This document shows, one piece after another, positions 6,482 to 12,990 of a DNA stretch of 12,990 nucleotides. Under the pieces are notes generated by a model. That model worked only from the letters and a program-made list of their open reading frames with translations, was not told where the DNA came from and made no database searches. The position numbers were made by a program, and so were the translations under genes. Position 1 is the first letter of the stretch. Each line of letters starts with the position of its first letter. Source of the DNA: CAYWGR01 sp964458015 (GTDB lineage Bacteria; Planctomycetota; Planctomycetia; Pirellulales; Thermoguttaceae); assembly GCA_964458015.1 (NCBI GenBank), contig CAYWGR010000164.1:1-12990 (forward strand). Reading direction: 5' to 3'.

Positions 6482-7258
6482 ATCCTTCCAACCGGAGACC
6501 AGCACGTCGGCAATGTGGGTCGTGCGAATGTGGCGCGTTTCGGGATTGCGCTGCAACAGGCCGCCGATGTGCATCAGGCAACTGATGTCGTTCGACACGA
6601 CCACCTCCGCGCCGCTGCGGACGATGTTTTGCACCTTGGTGCCGCCCATCGCCAGCGAGGTGCCCGGCATTTTGACGCTGAACGTGCCGCCGAAGCCGCA
6701 GCATTCCTCGATATTGGGCAATTCGCAATAGGTGACGCCGCGAACGTTCTTCAACAACGTCATCGGCGGATCAACCACGCCGAGCTCGCGCCGGCCGTGG
6801 CAGCCGATGTGCATCGTGCATTTATGCGGGAAGGTGGCCTCGGTGTCGGTGACGCCGAGCATGTCGTGAAGGAACTCGGTCAGCTCGATCACGCGGCGGC
6901 CGATGCCCACAATGCGAGGATCGGGATCGGCATGGCCGAAGAACACGCGGCACATCGCCGTGCAAGAGCCTGAGGGGCAAACGATCCAACGATACGGTTC
7001 GAAGACATCGCAAAAATGATGGATCACCCTGCGCGCTTCGTCCCAATAGCCCGAGTTGAACGCAGGCTGCCCGCAACACGTTTGCTCGGGCGGATAGACG
7101 CAGGGTACGCCGTATCGCTTCAGCAGGCGGGCGGTGGCCTGCGCGATCGAAGGGAAAAATTGGTCGATATAGCAGGGGATGAACAAAGCCACTGGTTCGC
7201 CCGGTTGATAGGGCGGGTCATCCTGCCGTGGTGCAACAGTCTTGGCGGGTTGAGTCAT
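6476..7258 (-). CDS. lutA: LutA-type lactate utilization protein (two CCG domains)
   Basis: LutA (YkgE) is the CCG-domain subunit of LutABC, which oxidises L-lactate to pyruvate in the cytoplasm; its cysteine motifs bind iron-sulfur or redox cofactors. Two CCG (DUF224) repeats are plain. The first has C29 and C61-C-G-Q-P. The second has C153 and E185-C-C-G-F-G-G-T-F-S-V-K-M, followed by S-N-D-I-S-C (C227). The 260-residue length is slightly above the E. coli protein because of an N-terminal extension. The start at 7258 (M-T-Q-P-A-K) gives a family-like N-terminus; the frame stays open to 7303, which would add 15 residues. Neither start has a clear Shine-Dalgarno site. It is the first gene of the run, and its upstream region faces a divergent gene across 435 bp. 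Confidence 0.93.
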   Translation of the reverse strand: MTQPAKTVAPRQDDPPYQPGEPVALFIPCYIDQFFPSIAQATARLLKRYGVPCVYPPEQTCCGQPAFNSGYWDEARRVIHHFCDVFEPYRWIVCPSGSCTAMCRVFFGHADPDPRIVGIGRRVIELTEFLHDMLGVTDTEATFPHKCTMHIGCHGRRELGVVDPPMTLLKNVRGVTYCELPNIEECCGFGGTFSVKMPGTSLAMGGTKVQNIVRSGAEVVVSNDISCLMHIGGLLQRNPETRHIRTTHIADVLVSGWKDN

Positions 7259-7298
7259 CGGTCTAATCGAACAAAACGAGGAGGGGGGTAAAACCAAT

Positions 7299-7326
7299 AT
7301 CATATACTATCTGCTTAGGCGTTGAA
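7299..7326 (-). promoter_or_regulatory. Possible sigma-70-type promoter for the lut run
   Basis: On the minus strand, TTCAAC (7326-7321) is followed after 16 nt by TATGAT (7304-7299). The -10 matches the consensus at five of six bases; the -35 is poor. Transcription would start near 7292, giving a leader of about 34 nt before lutA at 7258. If real, the longer upstream start codon at 7303 would be excluded. Confidence 0.3.
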
Positions 7327-7392
7327 CAGAGGCAGGTGCAGTAAAAGATGAGGGCGGTTTGTCCCCAAATCGCATAAAACACTAGAGTTTAG

Positions 7393-7413
7393 CCGGGAGC
7401 TAACAGCTCCCGG
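7393..7413. repeat. Perfect 9-bp hairpin
   Basis: ccgggagct (7393-7401), loop aac, agctcccgg (7405-7413). The stem is exact and the loop is three bases, like several other intergenic stem-loops in this window. It lies between divergent genes, so it is not a terminator for either neighbour. It is more likely a dispersed palindromic repeat. Confidence 0.65.
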
Positions 7414-7632
7414 AATATGCTCGGATTGCACAACAGTTTAACGGTTCCCGGTGCGGCGACCCTGTTGCCAAGCTGCTGTACTCGCGGCAGATAAACAACG
7501 CAGTTTACCTAAATTATCAATAAGTGATTACTGCGCCCACAGAGGCGCGACCAAGCCATTGGCCACCAATCTGCACTTCGCAAAGGGGCTCGGCACGTCC
7601 AATCCCACCTATCCGAAAACCTAATTGAGATG

Positions 7633-7662
7633 CTGGCACCCCCGGGCAAAAGAACGTACAAT
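7633..7662 (+). promoter_or_regulatory. Possible promoter of the STN-domain protein gene
   Basis: CTGGCA (7633-7638), an 18-nt spacer and TACAAT (7657-7662) resemble a sigma-70-type promoter, matching four and five of six bases. The start of transcription would be near 7669, about 25 nt before the chosen ATG at 7694. An AAGGA element lies between them. Confidence 0.35.
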
Positions 7663-7693
7663 ACAAACGAGGGGTAACGAAGGAATCGCCACA

Positions 7694-9004
7694 ATGATTA
7701 GCTGTCTGCTGCTGATTGGAGGTTTGCTGACCGGGCAGATCGCCGCAACGCCCGACGAGGGCTTAAAATCCGACGTTCGGCGGCTGGTGCGTCAACTCGA
7801 CGCCCCGCAACTGGCCCAGCGCGAGGCAGCGGAAGCCGAACTGCTGAAACGCGGACCGACGATTCTTGGGCTGCTGCCAACAGACGGGCAAGCGGCCTCG
7901 GCCGAGGTTCAGCAACGCCTGGGGCGCATCCGCCAACGCTTGCAACTGGCGGCGGCCGATAGCACCGCGCGGACGTCATTAATTACGCTGCAAGCTGACA
8001 ATTTACCGCTTTCCCAAATCCTGGCAGCCTTTCAACAGCAGTCGGGCAACTCGATTACCGACTACCGCCGGCAGTTCAGCCAGCCGGCGACCGACCCAAA
8101 GCTCACGATCCAATTCAATAAAACGCCGTTCTGGCCGGCCCTGGATCAATTACTGGATCAAGCAGGAATGACGCTTTATCCTTATGGCAAGCCGCACACG
8201 TTGAACGTCGTCGCCGCCTTGGGCAATAAGGAGCTTCCTCGGTTCGGGCGAGCAAGCTACAGCGGGCCGTTTCGGTTCGAGGCCGTCTGGGTTCGGGCTC
8301 ATCGTAACTTGGCAAAGGCCGACGATCGGGCGCTAGTGGTCACAATCAATGCCGCCTGGGAACCTCGGCTNNNNNNNNNNACCCTTTTCGACCGCGCCGC
8401 GGATATTCAGGCCGAAGACGACCGCGGACGTCCGATACCGGTTTGGAACAATGCGGTCCAAAACGAAATCCCCGTGAGCATGAGCGGCACCACGGGCGAG
8501 CCGGGCGTTTCGGACGGCGCAATGGTCCGGTTAGAACCAATGTTTCAATTACCTCCGCGCGATGCTCTGAAAATCGCCAGCCTGAAAGGGAAGCTGCAAG
8601 CCACGATTGCAGGCAAAATTGAAACGTTTCGCTTCGGCGAGTTGGCACGCACCAACAATGTCGAGCAACGCATTGCCGGCGTTACCGTGGCCGTGGAGCA
8701 GGTGCGGAAAAGCGGCGCGGCGTGGGAAGTGCGGATGCGGGCACGTTTCGACAATGCAGGCGACGCATTGGCCTCGCATCGCCAATGGATCTTCGACAAC
8801 AAAGCCTATCTGGAAGGGGCCGACAAGAAGCCTATCCCTTTTGATTCCTACGAAACCACCTTGCAAACCAAAAACGAAGTGGGAATTGCGTATTTCTTCA
8901 AAACAGACCGGCCGCTGGATGAACTGACGTTCGTCTATCAAACGCCAGGCACCATTATCAACGACAGCTTCACGTATGAACTGAAAGACATACCGCTGCC
9001 ATAG
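7694..9004 (+). CDS. Exported protein with STN (secretin/TonB N-terminal)-like domain, function unknown
   Basis: About 436 residues as assembled. A short signal peptide (1 to about 18, ending I-A-A) is followed by a helical stretch (about 22-86). This resembles the V-R-Q-L-D-A...A-E-L-L-K-R-G repeats found near the N-terminus of many planctomycete exported proteins. An STN-like segment follows at about 95-175 (L-Q-A-D-N-L-P-L-S-Q-I-L-A-A-F-Q-Q-Q-S-G-N), and the C-terminal half looks all-beta. Secretin-like pore parts are absent, so it is not a secretin. The ATG at 7694 is chosen because it gives the signal peptide and has AAGGA upstream; the frame is open back to a TTG at 7625. Ten Ns at 8371-8380 interrupt the gene after W-E-P-R-L. 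The frame matches on both sides, but the true gap length is unknown, so residues may be missing. Confidence 0.75.
   Translation: MISCLLLIGGLLTGQIAATPDEGLKSDVRRLVRQLDAPQLAQREAAEAELLKRGPTILGLLPTDGQAASAEVQQRLGRIRQRLQLAAADSTARTSLITLQADNLPLSQILAAFQQQSGNSITDYRRQFSQPATDPKLTIQFNKTPFWPALDQLLDQAGMTLYPYGKPHTLNVVAALGNKELPRFGRASYSGPFRFEAVWVRAHRNLAKADDRALVVTINAAWEPRXXXXTLFDRAADIQAEDDRGRPIPVWNNAVQNEIPVSMSGTTGEPGVSDGAMVRLEPMFQLPPRDALKIASLKGKLQATIAGKIETFRFGELARTNNVEQRIAGVTVAVEQVRKSGAAWEVRMRARFDNAGDALASHRQWIFDNKAYLEGADKKPIPFDSYETTLQTKNEVGIAYFFKTDRPLDELTFVYQTPGTIINDSFTYELKDIPLP
8371..8380. other. Assembly gap (10 Ns) inside a coding region
   Basis: Exactly ten Ns lie in the middle of the STN-domain protein gene. 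The reading frame is the same before and after. Ten is a common placeholder length, so the true sequence may be longer or shorter. Confidence 0.95.
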
Positions 9005-9009
9005 TTGTA

Positions 9010-9612
9010 CTACGCGGCCGAGCGTTTCGCGGCGTAGAGATAAGGGTTCATCGTCGGATCGTTGTACATTTTGAACTGGCGATAAACCTTCAGCCGTTTT
9101 CGGCCGGCAAAAATGTCGTCGAGCAGTTGACGCAGCGAATTAGAGAGGTCGCGGTGCTGCTCGTGAAGAATTTCGAGCCGGGCCTTGGCCTTGGCGATGT
9201 GTTCGTCGGTCGCGTCCTCGCGGCACGCCTGCTCTTCCATGTGATACAGCCGCAGGGCAACGATCGATAGCCGATCAATGACGCTGCCCGGCGTTTCGGT
9301 GTTCAACCGCGCATCGGGCTGAGGCGCCACGCCCTCGGCGGCCAACTGCTCGATCAAGGCGTCGTCCAACCGCTCGATCAAGTCGTTGCGTTGCTGGTTC
9401 AGGCGGTCGATGGCTCGCTTCACGGCGGCCAAGTCGGCATTGCTCACGTCGGGGCTTCGGGCAATGTCTTCCTGGTGCCAAAGCCGGAAATTTTGCTGGT
9501 GCTGGAGGCAGACGACGCTCAAAAACCCCTCATAGGAGTTGTCGATCTCCTGCGAATGCCAACAGGCAACGGTCGTTTCATGCAGGTCGAGAATGGCTCG
9601 AACGTCAATCAT
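9010..9612 (-). CDS. DUF4254 family protein
   Basis: The 200-residue, mostly helical, soluble product matches my memory of DUF4254: W-H near the N-terminus (C-W-H-S-Q-E), then N-F-R-L-W-H-Q-E-D-I-A-R. It continues with V-K-R-A-I-D-R-L-N-Q-Q-R-N-D-L-I-E-R-L-D and a conserved tail ending Y-R-Q-F-K-M-Y-N-D-P. The family's function is unknown. In some bacteria it lies near glycosyltransferase and surface-polysaccharide genes, but no such genes are seen here. The start at 9612 (M-I-D-V-R-A-I) has GGAG three bases upstream; in-frame ATG at 9621 and GTG at 9639 are alternatives. The gene converges with the STN-domain gene, with only 5 nt between the two stops and no room for separate terminators. 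Confidence 0.85.
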   Translation of the reverse strand: MIDVRAILDLHETTVACWHSQEIDNSYEGFLSVVCLQHQQNFRLWHQEDIARSPDVSNADLAAVKRAIDRLNQQRNDLIERLDDALIEQLAAEGVAPQPDARLNTETPGSVIDRLSIVALRLYHMEEQACREDATDEHIAKAKARLEILHEQHRDLSNSLRQLLDDIFAGRKRLKVYRQFKMYNDPTMNPYLYAAKRSAA

Positions 9613-9638
9613 AAGCTCCATCCCTATTACAAAGGGCA

Positions 9639-9725
9639 CAGTAATGTTCTATGGTCAAATACAAAGGTCGCAGTAATCTTCTATGGTCAAAATAGATAAA
9701 CTGTGAAAATTGATAAGCTGTGAAG
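9639..9725. repeat. Short degenerate tandem repeats in a divergent intergenic region
   Basis: cagtaatgttctatggtcaa (9639-9658) recurs as cagtaatcttctatggtcaa (9671-9690) with a 32-bp period and one mismatch. Directly after, gataaactgtgaa (9695-9707) recurs as gataagctgtgaa (9712-9724) with a 17-bp period. The first copy lies just upstream of the DUF4254 start, so regulator binding is possible. Two copies each is too few for a CRISPR array. Confidence 0.6.
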
Positions 9726-9727
9726 CG

Positions 9728-9743
9728 GGCGGGCTTGCCCGCC
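9728..9743. repeat. GC-rich hairpin
   Basis: ggcgggc at 9728-9734 and gcccgcc at 9737-9743 are exact reverse complements separated by tt. It is followed on the plus strand by gtgtttctt, which is terminator-like. It lies between divergently transcribed genes, so there is no obvious transcript for it to end. A dispersed palindrome is the simpler reading. Confidence 0.5.
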
Positions 9744-9847
9744 GTGTTTCTTGGCAATTGCATACCCTTATCTATCAGGAATAACCCGTTTCACGTTCGT
9801 TCTCGCACCCGCCAAAAACCGTTACTGCACCTATTACAAATGCGGTC

Positions 9848-9876
9848 TTGGTAGCTGCCAAAGGCCACGCTATGAT
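9848..9876 (+). promoter_or_regulatory. Probable sigma-70-type promoter of the M28 peptidase gene
   Basis: TTGGTA (9848-9853), a 17-nt spacer and TATGAT (9871-9876) match the -35 and -10 consensus at four and five of six bases with ideal spacing. Transcription would start near 9883, about 23 nt before the ATG at 9906. The -10 lies within a small dyad, gctatgatagc. Confidence 0.45.
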
Positions 9877-9905
9877 AGCGGCGGTAGGATAGCGATCTCG
9901 GGAAT

Positions 9906-10931
9906 ATGCGGCAAGATGAAAAACCGATGAATACCCCCCTTCCGAAACGGCGATTTCTCCGTCGCGCGCTCGTATTGGCCGCAATTCTCAGTCTTGGCGG
10001 TGCGGCGATCGTCGCCCGACTATTTCTGAACGATCACGGAAAGAACGACATGGCCGCGGCCGAACAGTCGGCCTTTCAATTGAACGATATCCCGTTCAAC
10101 GGCGCGCGGGCCTATGAGTATTTGAAACAGCTTTGCGCGATTGGACCGCGGCCGAGCGGTTCGGCGGGCATGGAGCAGCAGCAAAAATTGCTGGCCGAAC
10201 ACTTTAAGAAGCTCGGCGGCGCTGTCGAGTTCCAGCGCTTTCGCGTCCGGCACCCTCAGGACGGTTCGGCCGTGCCGATGACGAATATCTTGGTTCACTG
10301 GCAGCCGGAAACCAAAGAACGCATTTTATTGTGCGCTCATTACGATACGCTCCCGTTCCCCATGATGGACCGCGAAAATCCCCAGGGCGTTTTCGTAGGG
10401 GCGAACGACAACGCAGGCGGCGTGGCGATTCTAATGGAGTTGGCCCACGATATTCCCAGAATGAAACTGCCGCTGGGCATCGATTTTCTGCTCTTAGACG
10501 GCGAGGAGTTCCGGTTTAGCGAGCAAGACCGTTTCTTTCTGGGGTCAGAGTATTTCGCTCGGGATTACGTGAAAAACAAGCCGGGTTATCGCTATCGTTG
10601 GGGCGTGTTGCTCGACATGGTTAGCGACGCGGATTTGCAACTCTATCAGGAACGGAACAGCCTTTGGTGGAAAGATACGCGGCCACTGGTCAAGGAGATT
10701 TGGGACACGGCCGCCCGGCTGGGAGTCAAGGAGTTTATCCCCAAGCCAAAGCATGAGCTGAGCGACGATCATTTGATGCTGCACGATATCGGAAAGATTC
10801 CCTGCATCGACATCATCGACTTTGACTATCCCGCTTGGCATACGCAAAACGATACGCCCGCGCAATGCTCGCCGTTGAGCATGGCCAAAGTCGGTTGGGT
10901 GTTGGAGGAATGGTTGAAAACCGTGAAGTAA
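9906..10931 (+). CDS. Membrane-anchored M28 metallopeptidase / glutaminyl-peptide cyclotransferase-like
   Basis: The 341-residue product has a basic N-terminus (K-R-R-F-L-R-R) and one hydrophobic helix at about 20-41, so the catalytic domain should face the periplasm. The M28/QC fold motifs are in order: A144-H-Y-D-T, G166-N-D-N-A-G-G with D168, L197-D-G-E-E with E200/E201, D237-M, D287-D-H and W311-H-T-Q-N-D with H312. In glutaminyl cyclases the equivalents of D168, E201 and H312 bind one zinc and the first Glu is the base. In M28 aminopeptidases a second zinc uses residues such as H145 and D237. Both sets appear present, so peptidase and cyclase cannot be told apart. The start at 9906 follows CGGGA; the ATG at 9927 is a plausible alternative. 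It stands alone, with its own promoter candidate upstream. Confidence 0.87.
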   Translation: MRQDEKPMNTPLPKRRFLRRALVLAAILSLGGAAIVARLFLNDHGKNDMAAAEQSAFQLNDIPFNGARAYEYLKQLCAIGPRPSGSAGMEQQQKLLAEHFKKLGGAVEFQRFRVRHPQDGSAVPMTNILVHWQPETKERILLCAHYDTLPFPMMDRENPQGVFVGANDNAGGVAILMELAHDIPRMKLPLGIDFLLLDGEEFRFSEQDRFFLGSEYFARDYVKNKPGYRYRWGVLLDMVSDADLQLYQERNSLWWKDTRPLVKEIWDTAARLGVKEFIPKPKHELSDDHLMLHDIGKIPCIDIIDFDYPAWHTQNDTPAQCSPLSMAKVGWVLEEWLKTVK

Positions 10932-11264
10932 TACCAATCCTAATTTTAAAACTGCGCGACATATAGCCCAACGGGCTTACGGAAGATAGCCCAGGGTTGC
11001 CGCGCCGAGCGGCTACCCTGGGGAACGTGGGGTATCATACATTGAACCCTGCAAGGGTTCCGGAGTATAACGGCATGCTCCGAAACCCGCGTTGGGGTTT
11101 GGAGTCGAGACATATTTCGGTTCCTAGGGTAGTCGCTGCGCGACAACCCTAGGCTGTCATGTTGAAGCCCTTCGGGCTAAAGAACAGGTAGTTTTGCTAA
11201 ACGAGAACTAAAACGTAAGCGTGGCAATATCCGCGATATATCAAATTAGAATCCCTATCCTCCC
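10932..11264. other. Intergenic region filled with stem-loops
   Basis: This 333-bp stretch has no convincing gene. Most of it is occupied by the six-hairpin cluster (10965-11178). The remainder, 11179-11264, is AT-richer and must hold the start signals of the following GTG-initiated gene; I could not find a good promoter there. Confidence 0.7.
10965..11178. repeat. Cluster of six consecutive stem-loops with an inverted covarying pair
   Basis: In order: agccc-aac-gggct (10965-10977); a long hairpin cccagggt...accctggg (10990-11022) with an inner gccgc/gcggc stem; gaaccct-gca-agggttc (11044-11060); a stem formed by ctccgaaaccc and gggtttggag (11078-11104, one bulge); cctagggt...accctagg (11123-11153) with inner gtcgc/gcgac; agccc-ttc-gggct (11166-11178). 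The second and fifth are inverted copies of one hairpin, both keeping a T-T mismatch and differing by paired changes. The arrangement follows the M28 gene and could serve as its 3' end, but looks like a repeat-element cluster or structured RNA. Confidence 0.7.
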
Positions 11265-11705
11265 GTGGACAACGTTTCCGTCACTATCGTTTCGATCGTT
11301 CTGCTGCTGTCCTCCATAGGGCTGCTGTTTTCGCACGTGCGCACTTGGCGGGCATATCAGGAGCACTCGCACGACGAAGAGGATTACGACTACCGCCGGC
11401 GGCAGTATCGTCGCCGCATGCAGACGAGCGCCATGCTCGGACTGATGGCAATCGCCATGCCGCTCGGATGTTTTCTGACCGAATGGATCCGCTCAGGCAT
11501 ATTTGCCGCCCTTTATTGGTGCGGGGTAATGGGCATCGCCTGCTGGATCGGCCTATTGGCCCTCGTCGATATCTGGGCGACCAAGCACCATTTCGGCCGA
11601 CTCCGGCATGGCTGCATCGTCGCACAAGCAAAACTTCAACATGAGATTGATCGGATCAAAGCGGAGGAGGAGCAGAAGGGGAAAGAGGAGAGAGAACAGA
11701 GGTGA
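11265..11705 (+). CDS. Small membrane protein, three predicted helices, charged C-terminus
   Basis: The 146-residue product is not a family I recognise. Hydrophobic segments at about residues 4-24, 54-72 and 81-104 suggest three helices. A strongly charged loop lies between the first two (H-D-E-E-D-Y-D-Y-R-R-R-Q-Y-R-R-R, about 36-51). The C-terminal 27 residues (about 120-146) are rich in Glu, Lys and Arg and could form a short coiled coil. It starts with GTG at 11265, with a pyrimidine-rich leader and no Shine-Dalgarno site; no good ATG exists near the N-terminus, and the first helix supports the GTG. The stop TGA overlaps another in-frame GTG of a weak downstream frame that I do not call. 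A real small envelope protein is likely; the function is unknown. Confidence 0.65.
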   Translation: MDNVSVTIVSIVLLLSSIGLLFSHVRTWRAYQEHSHDEEDYDYRRRQYRRRMQTSAMLGLMAIAMPLGCFLTEWIRSGIFAALYWCGVMGIACWIGLLALVDIWATKHHFGRLRHGCIVAQAKLQHEIDRIKAEEEQKGKEEREQR

Positions 11706-11995
11706 GCGACAAGGGAACGATGCCCAGTGCACTTGGGCGGCCCCGCATGACAATGTCTTACGGCTTGCTGTTTGGATTGGGAAAGGAAATTAAAGAAGTT
11801 AGTAGAATTGGTAAAGAATACTGCCCGCACCAGTCGGCAGAAGTCAATACAGCATATAGATTCCCTTGGCGACTAATCCACTACCCCGCCATATCTATAG
11901 AGGAACAAAGGGGACATTCAACTCTCTCCCAATACTAGCTGCGTCCCCGTTTCAACTCATAGGGAAGCGGTAGATACCAGTGTGCTATTGCCTAT
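11706..11995. other. Intergenic region, possible repeat remnant, no supported gene
   Basis: This 290-bp region between convergent genes has only a weak 78-codon frame starting at 11702. A dyad ggggac (11910-11915) / gtcccc (11943-11948) frames a pyrimidine-rich stretch. From memory, similar ggggac-type motifs occur near REP-associated transposase genes, but none is present here. Confidence 0.4.
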
Positions 11996-12742
11996 CTACG
12001 ATCTGTCATTGCAAATCGAATTGATGCGTTCTCGCAAAAATTTGCTCCATGCCTCATATCCATTGGCAGACAAGTGACATCCGTCAACAGTGTAGGACTC
12101 CGCGAGATTACCACTTTGGTCGCACATGACGGATGTTGGATCGATCACGAATGTATTGGCGTCGCTAAACTTTTTAAGTCTTTCGTTGATTCGGGCTATG
12201 CGATCATTAGACGCTTGGAGCCCAGTAACGATGCTCGTGTTGGCCGATGCCAAAAGATCCTCTCGAACTGGCAGAATGCAAGAAACAATCCGAGGCGTCG
12301 CGACTGGTAATGATTCAAGAATCTGGCCAAAATGTTCAATGATTTGATCATCGTTGAATCTAGGCAGATCGTTTACGCCGACCTCGATCACAATCGCCCT
12401 GGCGTGATGCAGATTCGGATATTGGTTGATCCGCCACGCAAGGCCCATTGTGGTGTCGCCGCCAATTCCAAAATTGATGGCGCGATCGGAAATGGAGGAA
12501 ACATTCAGCCCGGCGGTAATGCTATCGCCCAGAAAAAACACGGGCTTCTCGGGCGATGCTTTTGCCTGCAGAACTTGAGCCGCCACAATGCCGCGATACT
12601 CCGCAGATACGGCCGGAGTTCCGCTGGCGAATATTTTTACACGGTCAATAATTTCTGCACGAAAGACGGCTACCACCACAAACAGGTGCAGCAACAGCAC
12701 GTATGACATTGCCATCGCGAGGAGTAGTCTTTGCTTGCTCAT
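11996..12742 (-). CDS. SGNH/GDSL-family hydrolase, membrane-anchored or exported
   Basis: The 248-residue product has an N-terminal hydrophobic helix at about 5-27, a signal anchor or uncleaved signal, so the enzyme should be in the periplasm or at the surface. All SGNH blocks are present: G72-D-S-I with nucleophile S74, N90-F-G-I-G-G-D with the oxyanion glycine, G122-V-N-D with N124, and D220-G-C-H with the catalytic D220 and H223 followed by L-S-A-N-G-Y. Members act as esterases, lipases or deacylases of carbohydrates or lysophospholipids; the substrate cannot be told. The ATG at 12742 follows GGTGAGA; GTG codons at 12751 and 12748 would add two or three residues. The G+C looks lower than in the lut genes. 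It stands alone at the right end of the window. Confidence 0.88.
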   Translation of the reverse strand: MSKQRLLLAMAMSYVLLLHLFVVVAVFRAEIIDRVKIFASGTPAVSAEYRGIVAAQVLQAKASPEKPVFFLGDSITAGLNVSSISDRAINFGIGGDTTMGLAWRINQYPNLHHARAIVIEVGVNDLPRFNDDQIIEHFGQILESLPVATPRIVSCILPVREDLLASANTSIVTGLQASNDRIARINERLKKFSDANTFVIDPTSVMCDQSGNLAESYTVDGCHLSANGYEAWSKFLRERINSICNDRS

Positions 12743-12857
12743 TCTCACCACTCATTGTATTACAACGCATGAGCCCCTTCGTATACCTACTAGTATTAGC
12801 TACGTTCTGAGCTGATGCAAGACATCCGAATTGGCTAGACAGATGCTTCCGAGGAAC

Positions 12858-12873
12858 CATTTCCCGGGAAATG
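12858..12873. repeat. 16-bp perfect palindrome
   Basis: catttcccgggaaatg is fully self-complementary with no spacer. It lies about 115 bp upstream of the minus-strand SGNH hydrolase start. A dimeric regulator could bind such a site, but it may be chance. No gene was seen in the rest of 12752-12990. Confidence 0.5.
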
Positions 12874-12990
12874 AACTCAGCAGCCGCCTGATGTGCGTAA
12901 GCAATTGATAGATAACAAGTTACGAAATATTGCCTGTAAAGCTTCGTCCAACCCGTCAGCGCAGAGTTTTTGCCGAGGAGTGGCCTACTC

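Larger units (their letters stand above)
7259..7693. other. Divergent intergenic region between lutA and the exported protein gene
   Basis: This 435-bp stretch carries no convincing gene. It holds a weak promoter candidate for lutA, a perfect hairpin (7393-7413) and a promoter candidate for the plus-strand gene near 7633-7662. A LutR-type or other regulator gene is not present in the window, and no clear operator other than the hairpin was seen. Confidence 0.7.

Noticed and set aside
7634..7648. Sigma-54 promoter (TGGCAC followed by GC)
   Set aside because: The distance between the GG and GC elements is one base too short and the TT before GC is missing.
7625..7693. TTG start and 23-residue extension of the exported protein
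   Set aside because: The extension would bury the signal peptide, and the ATG at 7694 has a better ribosome-binding element and a promoter candidate in between.
9639..9725. CRISPR array
   Set aside because: There are only two copies of each unit, the periods differ, and no cas genes are present.
11702..11938. 78-codon frame starting with GTG that overlaps the preceding stop by four bases
   Set aside because: The overlap is tempting, but the product has no hydrophobic core or recognisable motif and runs into the ggggac repeat-like sequence. It is not supported as a gene.
12752..12990. tRNA or small RNA gene at the right edge
   Set aside because: No cloverleaf arms or T-loop sequence could be found; only the palindrome at 12858-12873 stands out.

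Overview
The window (about 13 kb, G+C-rich overall) most resembles a planctomycete chromosome, probably Pirellulales-like. This is inferred from gene style only: a DUF4254 protein, a secreted protein with a short-repeat N-terminus and an STN-like domain, an anchored M28/glutaminyl-cyclase-like peptidase, sparse Shine-Dalgarno sites, and intergenic DNA rich in short stem-loops. No rRNA, tRNA, CRISPR array, transposase or integrase was seen. A run of 10 Ns (8371-8380) is an assembly gap inside a gene.

The left half is dominated by one minus-strand gene run, 7258 down to 793. In transcription order it is lutA (L-lactate utilisation, CCG-domain protein), a yqhD-like iron-type aldehyde reductase, an AlbA_2-HATPase protein, a ParA-family ATPase, lutB and lutC. 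Spacings are 48, 6, -4, 13 and 100 nt. The three Lut proteins together would oxidise L-lactate to pyruvate, and the YqhD-like enzyme would reduce short aldehydes. The AlbA_2/ParA pair has no evident link to lactate. Sampled lines are lower in G+C than the flanking lut genes, and the pair looks like a two-gene cassette lodged inside the operon. A small three-helix membrane protein (98-667, minus) and a 16-bp perfect inverted repeat (17-61) lie beyond lutC.

The right half holds an exported STN-domain protein (7694-9004, plus), which converges with 5 nt between stops on a DUF4254 gene (9010-9612, minus). Next come a membrane-anchored M28 metallopeptidase (9906-10931, plus), a small membrane protein (11265-11705, plus) and an SGNH/GDSL hydrolase (11996-12742, minus). 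They do not form an obvious pathway.

The main points for a second look are these. (1) The AlbA_2-HATPase + ParA pair sits inside the lut operon. (2) The lutB-lutC spacer is bounded by a 13-bp direct repeat; removing one copy plus the spacer restores an exact ATGA stop/start overlap, the footprint of a small palindromic-element insertion. (3) Six stem-loops crowd into about 214 bp (10965-11178), two of them inverted copies of one hairpin whose stem changes are compensatory.
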